Shown here: piece by piece, positions 27,343 to 37,774 of the stretch
Layout: each line of letters opens with the position of its first letter
How positions within the stretch are numbered: the stretch's first letter is position 1
From: Pseudomonadota bacterium
GTDB taxonomy: Bacteria > Pseudomonadota > Alphaproteobacteria > Azospirillales > Azospirillaceae
Reading direction: 5' to 3'
NCBI GenBank assembly: GCA_023423695.1
Contig: JAFAFA010000079.1
Coordinates: 310,001 to 374,000, forward strand
DNA: 64,000 bases
Notes under the pieces: model-generated
The model's database searches: none
Seen by the model: the letters and a program-made list of their open reading frames with translations, nothing else
Told to the model about the DNA's origin: nothing
Position numbers and translations under genes: made by a program

Positions 27343-28830
27343 TCAGAGATATCGCTGTTCCAGATGCCGCTTGAACACGGACGAGTCGAGCGGCCGGCCG
27401 GTCGCCGCCGTCAGCAGTTCGTCGCCCGAGGCATGGAAGCAGCCGGTCTCGTGCACATTCACCCGCAACCAGGCAACCAGTGGCGCGAATTCACCGCGTG
27501 ACAGAGCCGGCACGATCTCCGGATCGGCGCTGCGGGCGGCGTCGAACAGCTGGGCCGCGGTCATGGCGCCCAGCGTGTAGCTCGGGAAATAGCCCCAGCC
27601 GCCGCCCGGCCAGTGGATGTCCTGCAGACAGCCCAGCCGGTCGTTCGGCGGAACCACCCCCACCAGCTCCGCCATGCCGTCATTCCAAGCGCCCGGCAGG
27701 TCCGGCAACGTCAGGTCGCCGGCAATCAGCGCCTTTTCCAAACGGTAGCGCAGGATGATATGGGCCGGATAGGTGACCTCGTCGGCATTGACGCGGATGA
27801 ATCCGCGCTCCACCCGGCTGTAAAGGCGGCGCAGATTGTCGGCCTCCCAGGCCGGCCCTTCCCCGCCGAAGGTTTCGCGAACCACCGGAGCAAGCCAGGT
27901 AATGAACTCCGGCGAGCGGCAGGCCTGCATCTCCATCAGCAGCGACTGGCTCTCATGCACCGCCATGCCGCGCGACTGGCCGACCGGCTGCCCCAGCCAT
28001 GCGCGCGGACGGTTCTGCTCGTACAGCGCATGACCGGTCTCGTGCAGGATTCCCATCAGGGCGTCGGTGAAGTTCGCCTCGTCGTAGCGGGTGGTGATGC
28101 GCACATCGCCGGTCGCCCCGCCGCAAAAGGGATGGAGCGACACGTCGAGCCGGCCGCGGCTGAAATCGAAGCCGAGCCTCTCCATCATCCGCACGCCCAG
28201 TTCGCGCTGCTTCTCCACCGGGAACGGCCCCTGCGGATCGACCGCCGCCGGCGCGGCGGCCTGACGGTCGAGCACGCGGCCGATCAGGTCGGGCAGGAAA
28301 GCGGAGAGGTCGGCGAACAGCGCATCGATCCGCTCCGCCCGCGCACCGGGATCGTGGCTGTCGAGCAGCGCGTCATAGGCGCTGATGCCCATGACCGAGC
28401 CCATCGCCTCCGCCCCTTCGCGGACGCGGGCCAGCACCTCGGTCAGCGAGGGCAGCAGCTTGGCGAAGTCGCTCTCCGCCCGCGCGGCGCGCCATGTCAT
28501 CTCGCAGACCGACACGGCCTTGCTGGTCGCCTCCACCAGATCGGCGGGAATGGCGGTGGACTGGATGTGATGGCGGCGCATCTCGCGCAGGTTGGCGCGC
28601 TGCCACGCATCGAGGCCGGTGTCGGCCTCCGCTTCGTCCAACAGGTCGGCCATGCGGGGATCGGTCGCCAATTCGTGCGCGATCACCGACAGGGTGGCAG
28701 TCTGCTCCGCCCGGCCGTCGTTGGCACCCTCCGGCATGATCGTCTGGGTGTCCCAGCCGAGAATGCCCAGCGCGTCGCCGATGGCGGCGATGCGGGCATG
28801 GCGGCGTTCAAGCTCCTGATATGCGGTCAT
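27343..28830 (-). CDS. Metallocarboxypeptidase, peptidase family M32
   Basis: This 495-residue protein has the usual M32 length. Signature elements are LGWDTQTIMPEGA near the start, the HPFCGG and DVRITTRY motifs, the zinc motif HETGH at residues 263-267 and the downstream VHESQSLLME that supplies the third ligand. M32 enzymes remove C-terminal residues with broad specificity in the cytoplasm. Its start overlaps the end of surf1 by 23 bases, so it appears to be the last gene of the cytochrome oxidase operon, with translational coupling. Confidence 0.93.
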   Translation of the reverse strand: MTAYQELERRHARIAAIGDALGILGWDTQTIMPEGANDGRAEQTATLSVIAHELATDPRMADLLDEAEADTGLDAWQRANLREMRRHHIQSTAIPADLVEATSKAVSVCEMTWRAARAESDFAKLLPSLTEVLARVREGAEAMGSVMGISAYDALLDSHDPGARAERIDALFADLSAFLPDLIGRVLDRQAAAPAAVDPQGPFPVEKQRELGVRMMERLGFDFSRGRLDVSLHPFCGGATGDVRITTRYDEANFTDALMGILHETGHALYEQNRPRAWLGQPVGQSRGMAVHESQSLLMEMQACRSPEFITWLAPVVRETFGGEGPAWEADNLRRLYSRVERGFIRVNADEVTYPAHIILRYRLEKALIAGDLTLPDLPGAWNDGMAELVGVVPPNDRLGCLQDIHWPGGGWGYFPSYTLGAMTAAQLFDAARSADPEIVPALSRGEFAPLVAWLRVNVHETGCFHASGDELLTAATGRPLDSSVFKRHLEQRYL

Positions 28831-29650
28831 CGGATCGTCCGTCGGTTCCGGTGTCGGCGCGCTTGCGCTGCGACAGCACGTAGATCCCGGCGAGCGTTAC
28901 CGCAAGCCCGTACCAGGTCAAGGCATACTGCAGATGGTTGTTCGGCAGGTCCACCCGCGGCTCGATCCCCGCCAGGGTGCCGGGCGGCGCGCCGGTCAAG
29001 CCGGCGTTTGGCGGGCCGAAGGATTGGCCGGGCACCATCTCCACCACCACAGGCGCCACGCGGTCCAGCGACAGAGCCGCCGCCATGGCCGGCGGATCGG
29101 GCCGCATCCAGGCGGACCCCGGCTGCGGCATGCCGTTTCCGGGCTGGAACAGGCCGGCCTGCTGCGGCAGGCGGACGATGCCCCTGACGCTGACCTCCCC
29201 CTTCACCTGACCGGCGGGGCGGGATGCGGGATCGCGCAGATCCATGGGGATGAAGCCGCGGTTGACCAGCACGATGCCGGCCCCGTCCGCCCGCTGGAAC
29301 GGCACCAGAAGCTCGTAGCCGACCCGCCCCTGGTGCGGACGGGCGATCAGCAGCATTTCCTTGTCGTTGAGGAAATGGCCGGAAAGGGTGACGGGCCGGA
29401 ATTCCCAGGCTGCTGGATCGTCGATGCGGACCGGCAGCGGCACCGGCGGCTCGGCCATCTGGCTGGCGATCCGCGCGACAAGTTCGGTCTTCCACTGCAG
29501 CCGCTCCAACTGCCAGGTGCCGAGGCCGATGGCCACCGCGAGCCCGAGGACCGTGACCAGGGTGGCGCCCAGCGACGGACGGAAGCGGCGGCGATCCTGC
29601 GATCCGGCACCATCTCCCGCCGCCCCTGTTCCGGTGGTTGCGGCCTTCAT
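28808..29650 (-). CDS. surf1: SURF1 family cytochrome oxidase assembly protein
   Basis: This 280-residue protein has the SURF1 topology: one N-terminal membrane helix (about residues 28-48, ending GTWQLERLQWK), a periplasmic domain with GHFLNDKEMLL and VLVNRGFIP, and a C-terminal helix (about 245-265) preceded by LPNNHLQYALTWYGLA. SURF1 helps insert haem a into subunit I of aa3 oxidases. The ATG overlaps the TGA of the DUF983 gene by four bases, and its own end overlaps the M32 peptidase gene. Confidence 0.93.
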   Translation of the reverse strand: MKAATTGTGAAGDGAGSQDRRRFRPSLGATLVTVLGLAVAIGLGTWQLERLQWKTELVARIASQMAEPPVPLPVRIDDPAAWEFRPVTLSGHFLNDKEMLLIARPHQGRVGYELLVPFQRADGAGIVLVNRGFIPMDLRDPASRPAGQVKGEVSVRGIVRLPQQAGLFQPGNGMPQPGSAWMRPDPPAMAAALSLDRVAPVVVEMVPGQSFGPPNAGLTGAPPGTLAGIEPRVDLPNNHLQYALTWYGLAVTLAGIYVLSQRKRADTGTDGRSDDRISGA

Positions 29651-30018
29651 GATCCCTTCTCGACCTCGCTGCGGCGGTAGCGGTACTGCAGGGCGATGAC
29701 ATAAGCCTTCGCAGGCCGCAGCATGCCCAGCGTCAGGCCCAGCACCACGATGCTCCAGACGATGGCGTGCAGCCACAGCGGCCATTCGACGGTCATCGAC
29801 ACCCAGAGCGCCACCGGCACCACCAGGAAGCCCAGGATGAAGATCAGGAAGACCGCCGGGCCGTCGCCGCTGTCCACCTGGGAGAAGTCGAGGCCGCAGA
29901 CGTCGCAGCGCTCCGCCACCGTCAGATAGCCGGAGTACAGCCGCCCCTGCCCGCATCGCGGGCAGACGCAGCGCATGCCCGCGGACATCGGGGAAACTCT
30001 GGGGTAATGGTCGCTCAC
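29647..30018 (-). CDS. DUF983 family membrane protein
   Basis: This 123-residue protein has two CxxC pairs (CVCPRCGQG and CDVCGLDFS, residues about 17-44) that look like a zinc ribbon, followed by two membrane helices (about 56-76 and 82-102). That is the DUF983 pattern. The family is common in alphaproteobacterial cox operons, though its exact function in oxidase assembly is unknown. It overlaps surf1 by ATGA and follows ctaE, with an 8-bp hairpin at 30043-30068 between. Confidence 0.88.
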   Translation of the reverse strand: MSDHYPRVSPMSAGMRCVCPRCGQGRLYSGYLTVAERCDVCGLDFSQVDSGDGPAVFLIFILGFLVVPVALWVSMTVEWPLWLHAIVWSIVVLGLTLGMLRPAKAYVIALQYRYRRSEVEKGS

Positions 30019-30042
30019 GCTGAAACCTCCCGTTCGGGCCGC

Positions 30043-30068
30043 TCCGGCAGACGGTGAAGGCTGCCGGA
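30043..30068 (-). repeat. Intercistronic hairpin between ctaE and DUF983
   Basis: TCCGGCAG (30043-30050) and CTGCCGGA (30061-30068) pair perfectly around a 10-base loop, in the gap between ctaE and the DUF983 gene. Without a T-tract it is more likely an mRNA processing or stabilising hairpin that could set different expression levels for structural and assembly genes. Confidence 0.4.
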
Positions 30069-30088
30069 ACGGCTCGGCGCCGGTGGCG

Positions 30089-30964
30089 TCAGTGGCTGGC
30101 GATCACGCCGCCATAGCCACCCCACCAGTAGACCGATACGAACAGGAACAACCAGACCACGTCGACGAAGTGCCAATACCAGGCCGCCGCCTCGAAACCG
30201 AAATGGCTTTCGGGGGTGAAATGGCCCTTCACCGTGCGGAACCAGCAGACAGCCAGGAAGATCGTGCCGACCAGCACATGGAAGCCGTGGAAGCCGGTCG
30301 CCATGTAGAAGGTGGACGGGAAGATGCCGTCGGTGAACTTGAAGGCGGCGTGGACATACTCATAGACCTGGAAGAAGCTGAACAGCACGCCCAGCAGCAC
30401 GGTCAGGCCCAGCGCCTTCGCCGCCTCGCGGTTGCGCCCCTCGATGATCGCATGGTGGGCCCAGGTGACGGTGACGCCCGACAGCAGCAGGGTGATCGTC
30501 ATCATCAGCGGCATGTCGAACGGATCGATGACGTGCACGTTGGGCGGCGGCCAGATGGCGTCGGGGTTGAGCGGCGAGACCTTCGGCTCCAGGGCGGCGT
30601 GGAAGAAGGCCCAGAAGAACGCGGAGAAGAACATCACCTCCGACGCGATGAACAGCGCCATGCCGTAGCGCAGGCCGATCTTCACCACCGGGGTGTGGGC
30701 ATGCTCCACCACCGATTCCCGGATCACCGAGCGCCACCAACCGAACATTGTGACGAGGATGGCCAGCACCCCCAGGATCATCAGGAAGGAGCCGCCGTCA
30801 TGCATGTAGACGACCAGACCGGTCGCCAGCAGCCCGCCGGAGAAGGCGCCGATCAGCGGCCAGGGGCTGGGCTTCAGCAGATGGTAGGGATGCGGGATGC
30901 CGGCGCCCGGTTCATGGGCTGATGGTTCGGCGTGCGGCATTTGCCCGTGGGTGATGTCGGCCAT
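30089..30964 (-). CDS. ctaE: Cytochrome c oxidase subunit III
   Basis: This 291-residue subunit has the expected seven-helix pattern. Landmarks are HPYHLLKPSPWPLIGAF at the N-terminus, the RYGMALFIASEVMFFSAFFW helix with the conserved Glu, TGFHGFHVLVGT and the C-terminal WYWHFVDVVWLFLF. It is part of the aa3-type oxidase and keeps proton uptake stable. It lies 21 bases downstream of ctaG on the same strand. Confidence 0.97.
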   Translation of the reverse strand: MADITHGQMPHAEPSAHEPGAGIPHPYHLLKPSPWPLIGAFSGGLLATGLVVYMHDGGSFLMILGVLAILVTMFGWWRSVIRESVVEHAHTPVVKIGLRYGMALFIASEVMFFSAFFWAFFHAALEPKVSPLNPDAIWPPPNVHVIDPFDMPLMMTITLLLSGVTVTWAHHAIIEGRNREAAKALGLTVLLGVLFSFFQVYEYVHAAFKFTDGIFPSTFYMATGFHGFHVLVGTIFLAVCWFRTVKGHFTPESHFGFEAAAWYWHFVDVVWLFLFVSVYWWGGYGGVIASH

Positions 30965-30985
30965 CGTCTCACTACCCCATATTGT

Positions 30986-31648
30986 TCAGTTTGTGGCGGT
31001 CGCCCCCGGCTCCGCCTTTTGTTTGCTTGCCTCCGAACCGCCGGACGGGGCGGCGGGTGCGGCATGCTGGGCAAGCCGGGCCTCGCTGTCCTTGGCGCGG
31101 AAGAAGGTGTAGGACAGCGTGATGGTGGTCACGTCGTCCATGTTCGGGTCGTCGGCCATCGACGGGTCGACGAAGAAGGTCACCGGCATGTCCACGGCCT
31201 GGCCGGGCTCCAGGATCTGCTCGGTGAAGCAGAAGCACTGCATCTTGTTGAAATAGATGCCCGCCTTGTCCGGCGAAACATTGTAGACCGCGGTGCCGAC
31301 GGTGGGCTGGGTCCCGCGGTTCTCCGCCCGGTAGGCGGCGAACCCGGTCTCGCCCAGCTTCAGCGCCAGTTCCTTCTGTTCCGGCTTGAAGGACCAGGGC
31401 AGTGCGTTGTTGGTGTCGGCGTTGAAGCGGATGGTGACCTTGCGGTCGACGACCCGGTTCGCGGCCTGCTCGGCCCGCTGGGTCGTGCCGCCGAAGCCGG
31501 TGACGGCGCAGAACAGGTTGTAGAGCGGGACCGACGCGTAGGTCAGCCCGATCATCCCCGCCACCAGCCCGAACAGGGAGCCCAGGACCAGCCGGTTGCG
31601 GCGGCGCAGCCTGTCGTCGCGCTTGGTCATCTCGCCGCTCTTGGCCAT
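30986..31648 (-). CDS. ctaG: Cytochrome c oxidase assembly protein CtaG (Cox11)
   Basis: CtaG delivers copper to the CuB site of subunit I. The 220-residue protein has one N-terminal membrane helix (about residues 20-40), VPLYNLFCAVTGFGGTTQ with Cys47, and the copper-binding CFCF at 138-141 in FNKMQCFCFTEQ. The C-terminal 30 residues are an Ala/Pro/Ser-rich tail. Its ATG overlaps the stop of the small gene upstream in a TGATG junction. Confidence 0.96.
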   Translation of the reverse strand: MAKSGEMTKRDDRLRRRNRLVLGSLFGLVAGMIGLTYASVPLYNLFCAVTGFGGTTQRAEQAANRVVDRKVTIRFNADTNNALPWSFKPEQKELALKLGETGFAAYRAENRGTQPTVGTAVYNVSPDKAGIYFNKMQCFCFTEQILEPGQAVDMPVTFFVDPSMADDPNMDDVTTITLSYTFFRAKDSEARLAQHAAPAAPSGGSEASKQKAEPGATATN

Positions 31649-31833
31649 CAGTGCGCCCCGCCCATCCGCACGACGGTGATGGCGTAGAACAGCACGACCA
31701 GCGTCAGCAGCGCAGCCAGAACGGCCAGATTGCGGCCGCGCAGCTTCCTGGCCCGCAGGGCGGCCTCCTGCCGCTTCTGCTCCTCCACCGAGGCGCGGGT
31801 ATCGATCGGGGTATCGTGTTCCATCACCGTCAT
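31648..31833 (-). CDS. Small single-helix protein of the cox operon (CoxF-like)
   Basis: This 61-residue protein has a charged N-terminal half ([20 protein letters not shown]) and one membrane helix (about residues 36-54). It starts at an ATG that overlaps the ctaB stop (ATGA) and ends in a TGATG overlap with ctaG, so it is translationally tied to both. Short one-helix genes occur at this position in other alphaproteobacterial cox operons. Its role is unknown; an oxidase assembly or accessory subunit is likely from context. Confidence 0.75.
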   Translation of the reverse strand: MTVMEHDTPIDTRASVEEQKRQEAALRARKLRGRNLAVLAALLTLVVLFYAITVVRMGGAH

Positions 31834-32741
31834 GCCCACCCTCCGAGGATCAGCCGCTCCGCCATCATCACGGCGAACAGCAGGAACAGGTACAGGATCG
31901 AGAAACCGAACATCTTCTTGGCCGGCTTGTCGTCGCCCGCGCGCAGGACGCGGACCGCGTGGCCGACGAACATCAGGCCGAGGATGGCCGACACCGCCAG
32001 ATAAGCCGGCCCGGCAATCCCGACGAAGGACGGCGCGGCGGCAACCGGCAGCAGGATCAGCGTATAGGCCAGCATCTGGCGCTTGGTCGCCTTCTCTCCC
32101 GCCACCACCGGCATCATCGGCACGCCGGCGCGGGTGTAGTCGCCGTTGCGGAACAGGGCCAGCGCCCAGAAATGCGGCGGCGTCCACAGGAAGATCAGCA
32201 GGAACAACAGAACCGACGGCAGATCGGCGCTGCCGGTCACGGCGGCCCAGCCGATCATCGGCGGGAAGGCGCCGGCGGCCCCGCCGATCACGATGTTCTG
32301 CGGGGTCCGGCGCTTCAGCCACATGGTGTAGACGAAGACGTAGAAGCCGATGGTCAGCGCCAGCAGCGACGCCGCCGCCCAGTTGACCGCCAGCCCCATG
32401 ACCACGACCGACAGCACGGACAGAGTGACGCCGAAGGCCAGCGCCTCCGACGGTTCGACCCGGCCCGACGGGATCGGGCGCTTGATCGTACGGGCCATCA
32501 CCGCGTCGATGTCGCGGTCGTACCACATGTTGATGGCTCCCGACGCCCCGGCGCCGACGGCGATGCACAGCACGGCGACCACGGCCAGGAAGGGGTGGAT
32601 GTGGCCGGGGGCCAGAACGATGCCGGCCAGTCCGGTGAAGACCACAAGCGACATGACCCGCGGTTTGAGCAACTCGATGAAGTCACCGGCCGACGCCCCT
32701 CCGGTCTGATTGAGCGTCAGTTCGTTCGTCACGTCCGTCAT
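31830..32741 (-). CDS. ctaB: Protohaem IX farnesyltransferase (haem O synthase)
   Basis: CtaB adds a farnesyl group to haem b, giving haem O, the precursor of haem A. From the ATG at 32741 the protein is 303 residues with about eight to nine membrane helices. The UbiA-family site [19 protein letters not shown] is at residues 71-89, and the second Asp-rich region is in [21 protein letters not shown] precedes the start. The frame stays open to 32837 without similarity. It overlaps the next gene by ATGA. Confidence 0.96.
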   Translation of the reverse strand: MTDVTNELTLNQTGGASAGDFIELLKPRVMSLVVFTGLAGIVLAPGHIHPFLAVVAVLCIAVGAGASGAINMWYDRDIDAVMARTIKRPIPSGRVEPSEALAFGVTLSVLSVVVMGLAVNWAAASLLALTIGFYVFVYTMWLKRRTPQNIVIGGAAGAFPPMIGWAAVTGSADLPSVLLFLLIFLWTPPHFWALALFRNGDYTRAGVPMMPVVAGEKATKRQMLAYTLILLPVAAAPSFVGIAGPAYLAVSAILGLMFVGHAVRVLRAGDDKPAKKMFGFSILYLFLLFAVMMAERLILGGWA

Positions 32742-32882
32742 GTCATGTCCTTGTCGTCTTCTAACCTCGGGTCCGCCGCCGCGGCGCCCGTCCTGCCGAT
32801 GCCCATTGTTCGGGCTATCCGGCCTCGTCCACTCCAAGTGGGGAGGGCGCTGCAGTGCGGCAACGCCCGCCCGTTAGCATGC

Positions 32883-34616
<1,734 letters not shown>

Positions 34617-34664
34617 TCATCCCTCTGCCGGGCTGTGCGAAGTCCGCGCCCCCGACCGGCATCC

Positions 34665-35522
34665 TCATTCGACCAGCGTTCCGGTCGGACGCGCCGCCAC
34701 GTCGCGGGCCGGGTCCTTCGGCGCGAAGGCCGTCTTGGCCTTGGCCACCCAGGCATCGAACGCCTCGCGCGACACCACCTCGACCGCGATCGGCATGTAG
34801 GCATGGTTGGTGCCGCAGATTTCGGAGCACTGACCGTAATAGACGCCTTCGCGTTCGGCCTTGAACCAAGTCTCGTTGATGCGGCCGGGCACGCCATCCT
34901 TCTTGATGCCGAAAGCCGGCATCGCCCAGGAATGGATGACGTCGCCGGCGGTCACCATCAGCCGCACCGTGGTGTTGACCGGAACGACGACCCGGTTGTC
35001 GACCTCCAGCAGGCGGCGCTGGCCGGGCTTGATCTCCGATTCCGCGATCATGTAGCTGGAGAAGGCGATGTTGCCGTGGTCGGGATACTCATAGTCCCAG
35101 TACCACTGGCGGCCGGTGACCTTGACGGTCATCTCGGCTTCCGGAATGCGTTCCGCGGCATAGAGCAGCTTGAAGGACGGCACGGCGATCACGATCAGGA
35201 TGATCACCGGCACCACGGTCCAGGCCACCTCAAGCACCGTGTGGTGCGAGGTCTTGGACGGAACCGGGTTCTTCTTCGCATCGAAGCGGACGATGCAATA
35301 GGCCATCAGCGCCGCGACGAAAATGACGATCAGCGTGATGATGATGGTCAGCAGGTCGTTGAACGAGGTCATCAGGTGTTTGACCGGGGAGGCGGAGGGC
35401 TGCATGCCCATCTCCCACGGCTTCGGCTCGTTCGCCAGGGCGGCACCCCACCCCATCATCGTCGGCCCGACCATCGACAGGACCGCCGCCAGGCCGGCGG
35501 TGTACAGGCTTTGCCTTCTCAT
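34665..35522 (-). CDS. ctaC: Cytochrome c oxidase subunit II
   Basis: Subunit II takes electrons from cytochrome c through its CuA centre. From the ATG at 35522 it is 285 residues with a signal peptide (cleavage probably after GAALA near residue 30), two membrane helices (about 56-78 and 98-118) and a periplasmic cupredoxin domain. CuA ligands are His197, Cys232, Glu234, Cys236, His240 and Met243 in CSEICGTNHAYM. RQWYWDYEYP is the aromatic electron-entry patch. An ATG at 35555 would add 11 residues. It is the first gene of the oxidase operon. Confidence 0.96.
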   Translation of the reverse strand: MRRQSLYTAGLAAVLSMVGPTMMGWGAALANEPKPWEMGMQPSASPVKHLMTSFNDLLTIIITLIVIFVAALMAYCIVRFDAKKNPVPSKTSHHTVLEVAWTVVPVIILIVIAVPSFKLLYAAERIPEAEMTVKVTGRQWYWDYEYPDHGNIAFSSYMIAESEIKPGQRRLLEVDNRVVVPVNTTVRLMVTAGDVIHSWAMPAFGIKKDGVPGRINETWFKAEREGVYYGQCSEICGTNHAYMPIAVEVVSREAFDAWVAKAKTAFAPKDPARDVAARPTGTLVE

Positions 35523-36150
35523 CCCCAACCCCTTCTTAGCCGCGACGCTCGTCATGGCCCGCGGTCGTCTCTTCCCGCCGACGCCCCCTCCGCCCTCTTG
35601 TCCGGTGGACCGCCATCCGTTGGTTCGGTCCATAGTTGGGCTTATCAGCGAACGCCAGTTTATGCAGGGATCACGCCATCTTAGCGCGACATATACCCGC
35701 ATCCGGAGCTTATCCCCACGCCACGCTGGGTTACAAGCCTTTCCTCTCTCCCACTGATTGCATAGACTTTTCCTCACATTCAGCTGCGCCATGGGTACAA
35801 AGGTTGAGCGCGCACAGGGGTCAAACCATGCGACATTCCGTCGCAGTCCGTTGGGATAGCGAATGTTTTTGCAGTTGGGCGTGGGAAAGGATGTGAGGGG
35901 CCGTGAGGACTGGCGCGCAGGATTGTTGCGACGCCGGGACGCGACTCAGAAACTGAGGATGGATGAGGTGTAGGCTTCAGGCCAGATGAGCGAAGGTGAT
36001 AGGCGTCGGCCCCCTCCCCATTCCTTCCCCGCTTCGCGGGAGAGGGGGGAGGAGCTTTGCGGGTATTCAGCGGCAGTTCCCTCTCTCGCGAAGCGGGGGA
36101 GGGTTAGGGAGGGGGCAATCGGAACGATGAATTCCTGGGAAGCACGCCCC
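35523..36150. other. 628-bp intergenic region with ctaC upstream sequence and a double palindrome
   Basis: The part next to ctaC (35523-35980) should hold the oxidase operon promoter. It has a small GCGAC/GTCGC hairpin near 35835 but no clear -35/-10 pair or FNR-type site that I can see. The distal part contains the paired GC-rich palindromes at 36008-36117. No coding frame is convincing. Confidence 0.5.
36008..36117. repeat. Pair of GC-rich palindromes in opposite orientation
   Basis: Two copies of the dispersed palindrome lie head to head. The first (36008-36051) has CCCGCTTCGCGGG at its centre with CCCCTCCCC/GGGGGGAGG arms. The second (36077-36117) has CTCGCGAAGCGGGGGAGGG. The whole 110 bp can also fold as one long imperfect cruciform. 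It lies in the gap upstream of ctaC and downstream of the DUF3422 gene. Confidence 0.7.
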
Positions 36151-37521
36151 TCAATGCCCGCCGACCAGCACCTTGCGGATTCGCCGCACCCCCGACCAAA
36201 CGAAGGCGATGACGATGGGGATCATCAACCCCACCAGCAGGTCCGGATCGACCTTCAGCCCGAAGCCCTTCAGCCCCTTGGCCGCGTAACCGACGATGCC
36301 CACGAGATAATAGCTGATCGCCACCACCGAGAGCCCTTCGACCGTCTCCTGCAGACGCAGCTGCAGCTGGGCACGGCGGTCCATCGACTGGAGAAGCTCG
36401 GCGTTCTGCCCCTCCACCGCGATTTCCACACGGGTGCGCAGCAGGGTGCTGGCCCGCGCGACCCGCTGCGACAGCGACTCGAGCCGCTGCTCCACCGCCT
36501 CACAGGTGCGGATGGCGGGCGTCAAGCGGCGGTCCATGAATTCCTGGACGGTCTGCAGCCCCTCGATCCGGATCTCGCGCAGCTCCTCGATTCGCCGCTC
36601 CACCAGCTCGTAATAGGCGCGGGCGGCGCCGAACCGGTAGGCGGTCTCGGCCGAGATCTGCTCGGTCTGGGCCGCCAGCAGGGTCAGGCGGTCGAGCAGA
36701 TCGCGCTCGTCCTGCAGGTCGCGCAGTCCGGCGATCCGGTTGGTGACCTCCGCCAGCCCGGATTCGATCGGACCGATGCGGGGCAACACGCCGCGCGCCA
36801 TCGGCAGCGCCAGCAAGGCGAGCACGCGGTAGGTCTCGATCTCCAGCAGGCGCTGCAACACCCGTCCGGTCTGGCGCGGCGTCATCGAATGGTCGGCGAC
36901 CAGCATGCGGGAGAAGCCGTCGCCATGGATGCGGAAATCGGTCCAGGCCGTGGCAGACCGCCCGGCGATGCGTGAGCCGACATAGCTCTCCGACCCGAAC
37001 ATAGCCGCCATCATGGAAGGCGACGGTTCCGGCGTATCGGCGTCGAGCACGGCGACATGGATGCCGACCAGCAATTCGCCCGGCAGACCGGCCAGCCAGT
37101 CCCGCGGCAGGGCATGCAGCGCCGGCTCCAGGAAGGGGTCGACCAAAGCACCCGCCGGCATGGCGCTGGGGCGGAAGACGGTCCAGGTCGAGAATTCGGT
37201 ATGCCGCTCCCACTTGAGATGAAAGCTGCCGAAGGACGCGCTGTGGTGGGTGGCGCCCTGCGGCGGCCGCACGACGCCGGCCCAGTCGCACAGCGCCTCC
37301 AGATGGCGGCGGTCGGCTTCGGTAGCCCCCTCCCCCGACAGCATCGCCAGCATCGTGGCACGCACCGGCGCCGCCACGGATTCCGGCGGGCGGGCATGGA
37401 CCTCGTTGGTCAGGACCTGGCGCAGCGGGTGGTCGCGCAAGGGTCGCGGGCCGACCATGGCGCCGGCCGCGCCATCACGATTGAGCGTGTCCATGGTCGC
37501 CCGCACCGCATTGTCGGTCAT
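36151..37521 (-). CDS. DUF3422 family protein
   Basis: From the ATG at 37521 this is 456 residues. RDHPLRQVLTNEVHARPPE near the start, SFGSFHLKWERHTEFSTWTVF and the long C-terminal helical part ending in two membrane helices (about residues 390-450) match the DUF3422 family of alpha- and other proteobacterial membrane proteins. Function is unknown. The middle region (about 250-380) is strongly helical, probably a coiled coil, so a membrane-anchored cytoplasmic coiled-coil protein is suggested. It is divergent from tldD. Confidence 0.85.
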   Translation of the reverse strand: MTDNAVRATMDTLNRDGAAGAMVGPRPLRDHPLRQVLTNEVHARPPESVAAPVRATMLAMLSGEGATEADRRHLEALCDWAGVVRPPQGATHHSASFGSFHLKWERHTEFSTWTVFRPSAMPAGALVDPFLEPALHALPRDWLAGLPGELLVGIHVAVLDADTPEPSPSMMAAMFGSESYVGSRIAGRSATAWTDFRIHGDGFSRMLVADHSMTPRQTGRVLQRLLEIETYRVLALLALPMARGVLPRIGPIESGLAEVTNRIAGLRDLQDERDLLDRLTLLAAQTEQISAETAYRFGAARAYYELVERRIEELREIRIEGLQTVQEFMDRRLTPAIRTCEAVEQRLESLSQRVARASTLLRTRVEIAVEGQNAELLQSMDRRAQLQLRLQETVEGLSVVAISYYLVGIVGYAAKGLKGFGLKVDPDLLVGLMIPIVIAFVWSGVRRIRKVLVGGH

Positions 37522-37774
37522 GATGTCCCCGTTTCTGCGCCGCGCCCGATCCTGCACGGCCGGCGGCGTCGCCAAACCTTGCCGGATGGCGCGCGCGTCG
37601 CCACACTATAGTCTTGTCGTTAGAACACATCGCAGGGCGGCGCGCGAGGGTGCCCGCTATGACACTGTGTCCTACCTTGGAACAAGGCCCCGGACCGGTA
37701 CGCCCCGGTCCCAGGCCGAGCCATTACGGGTTCCTCCACCACGGGTTCCGCCCCATCACAGGTTCGGAGTTTTC

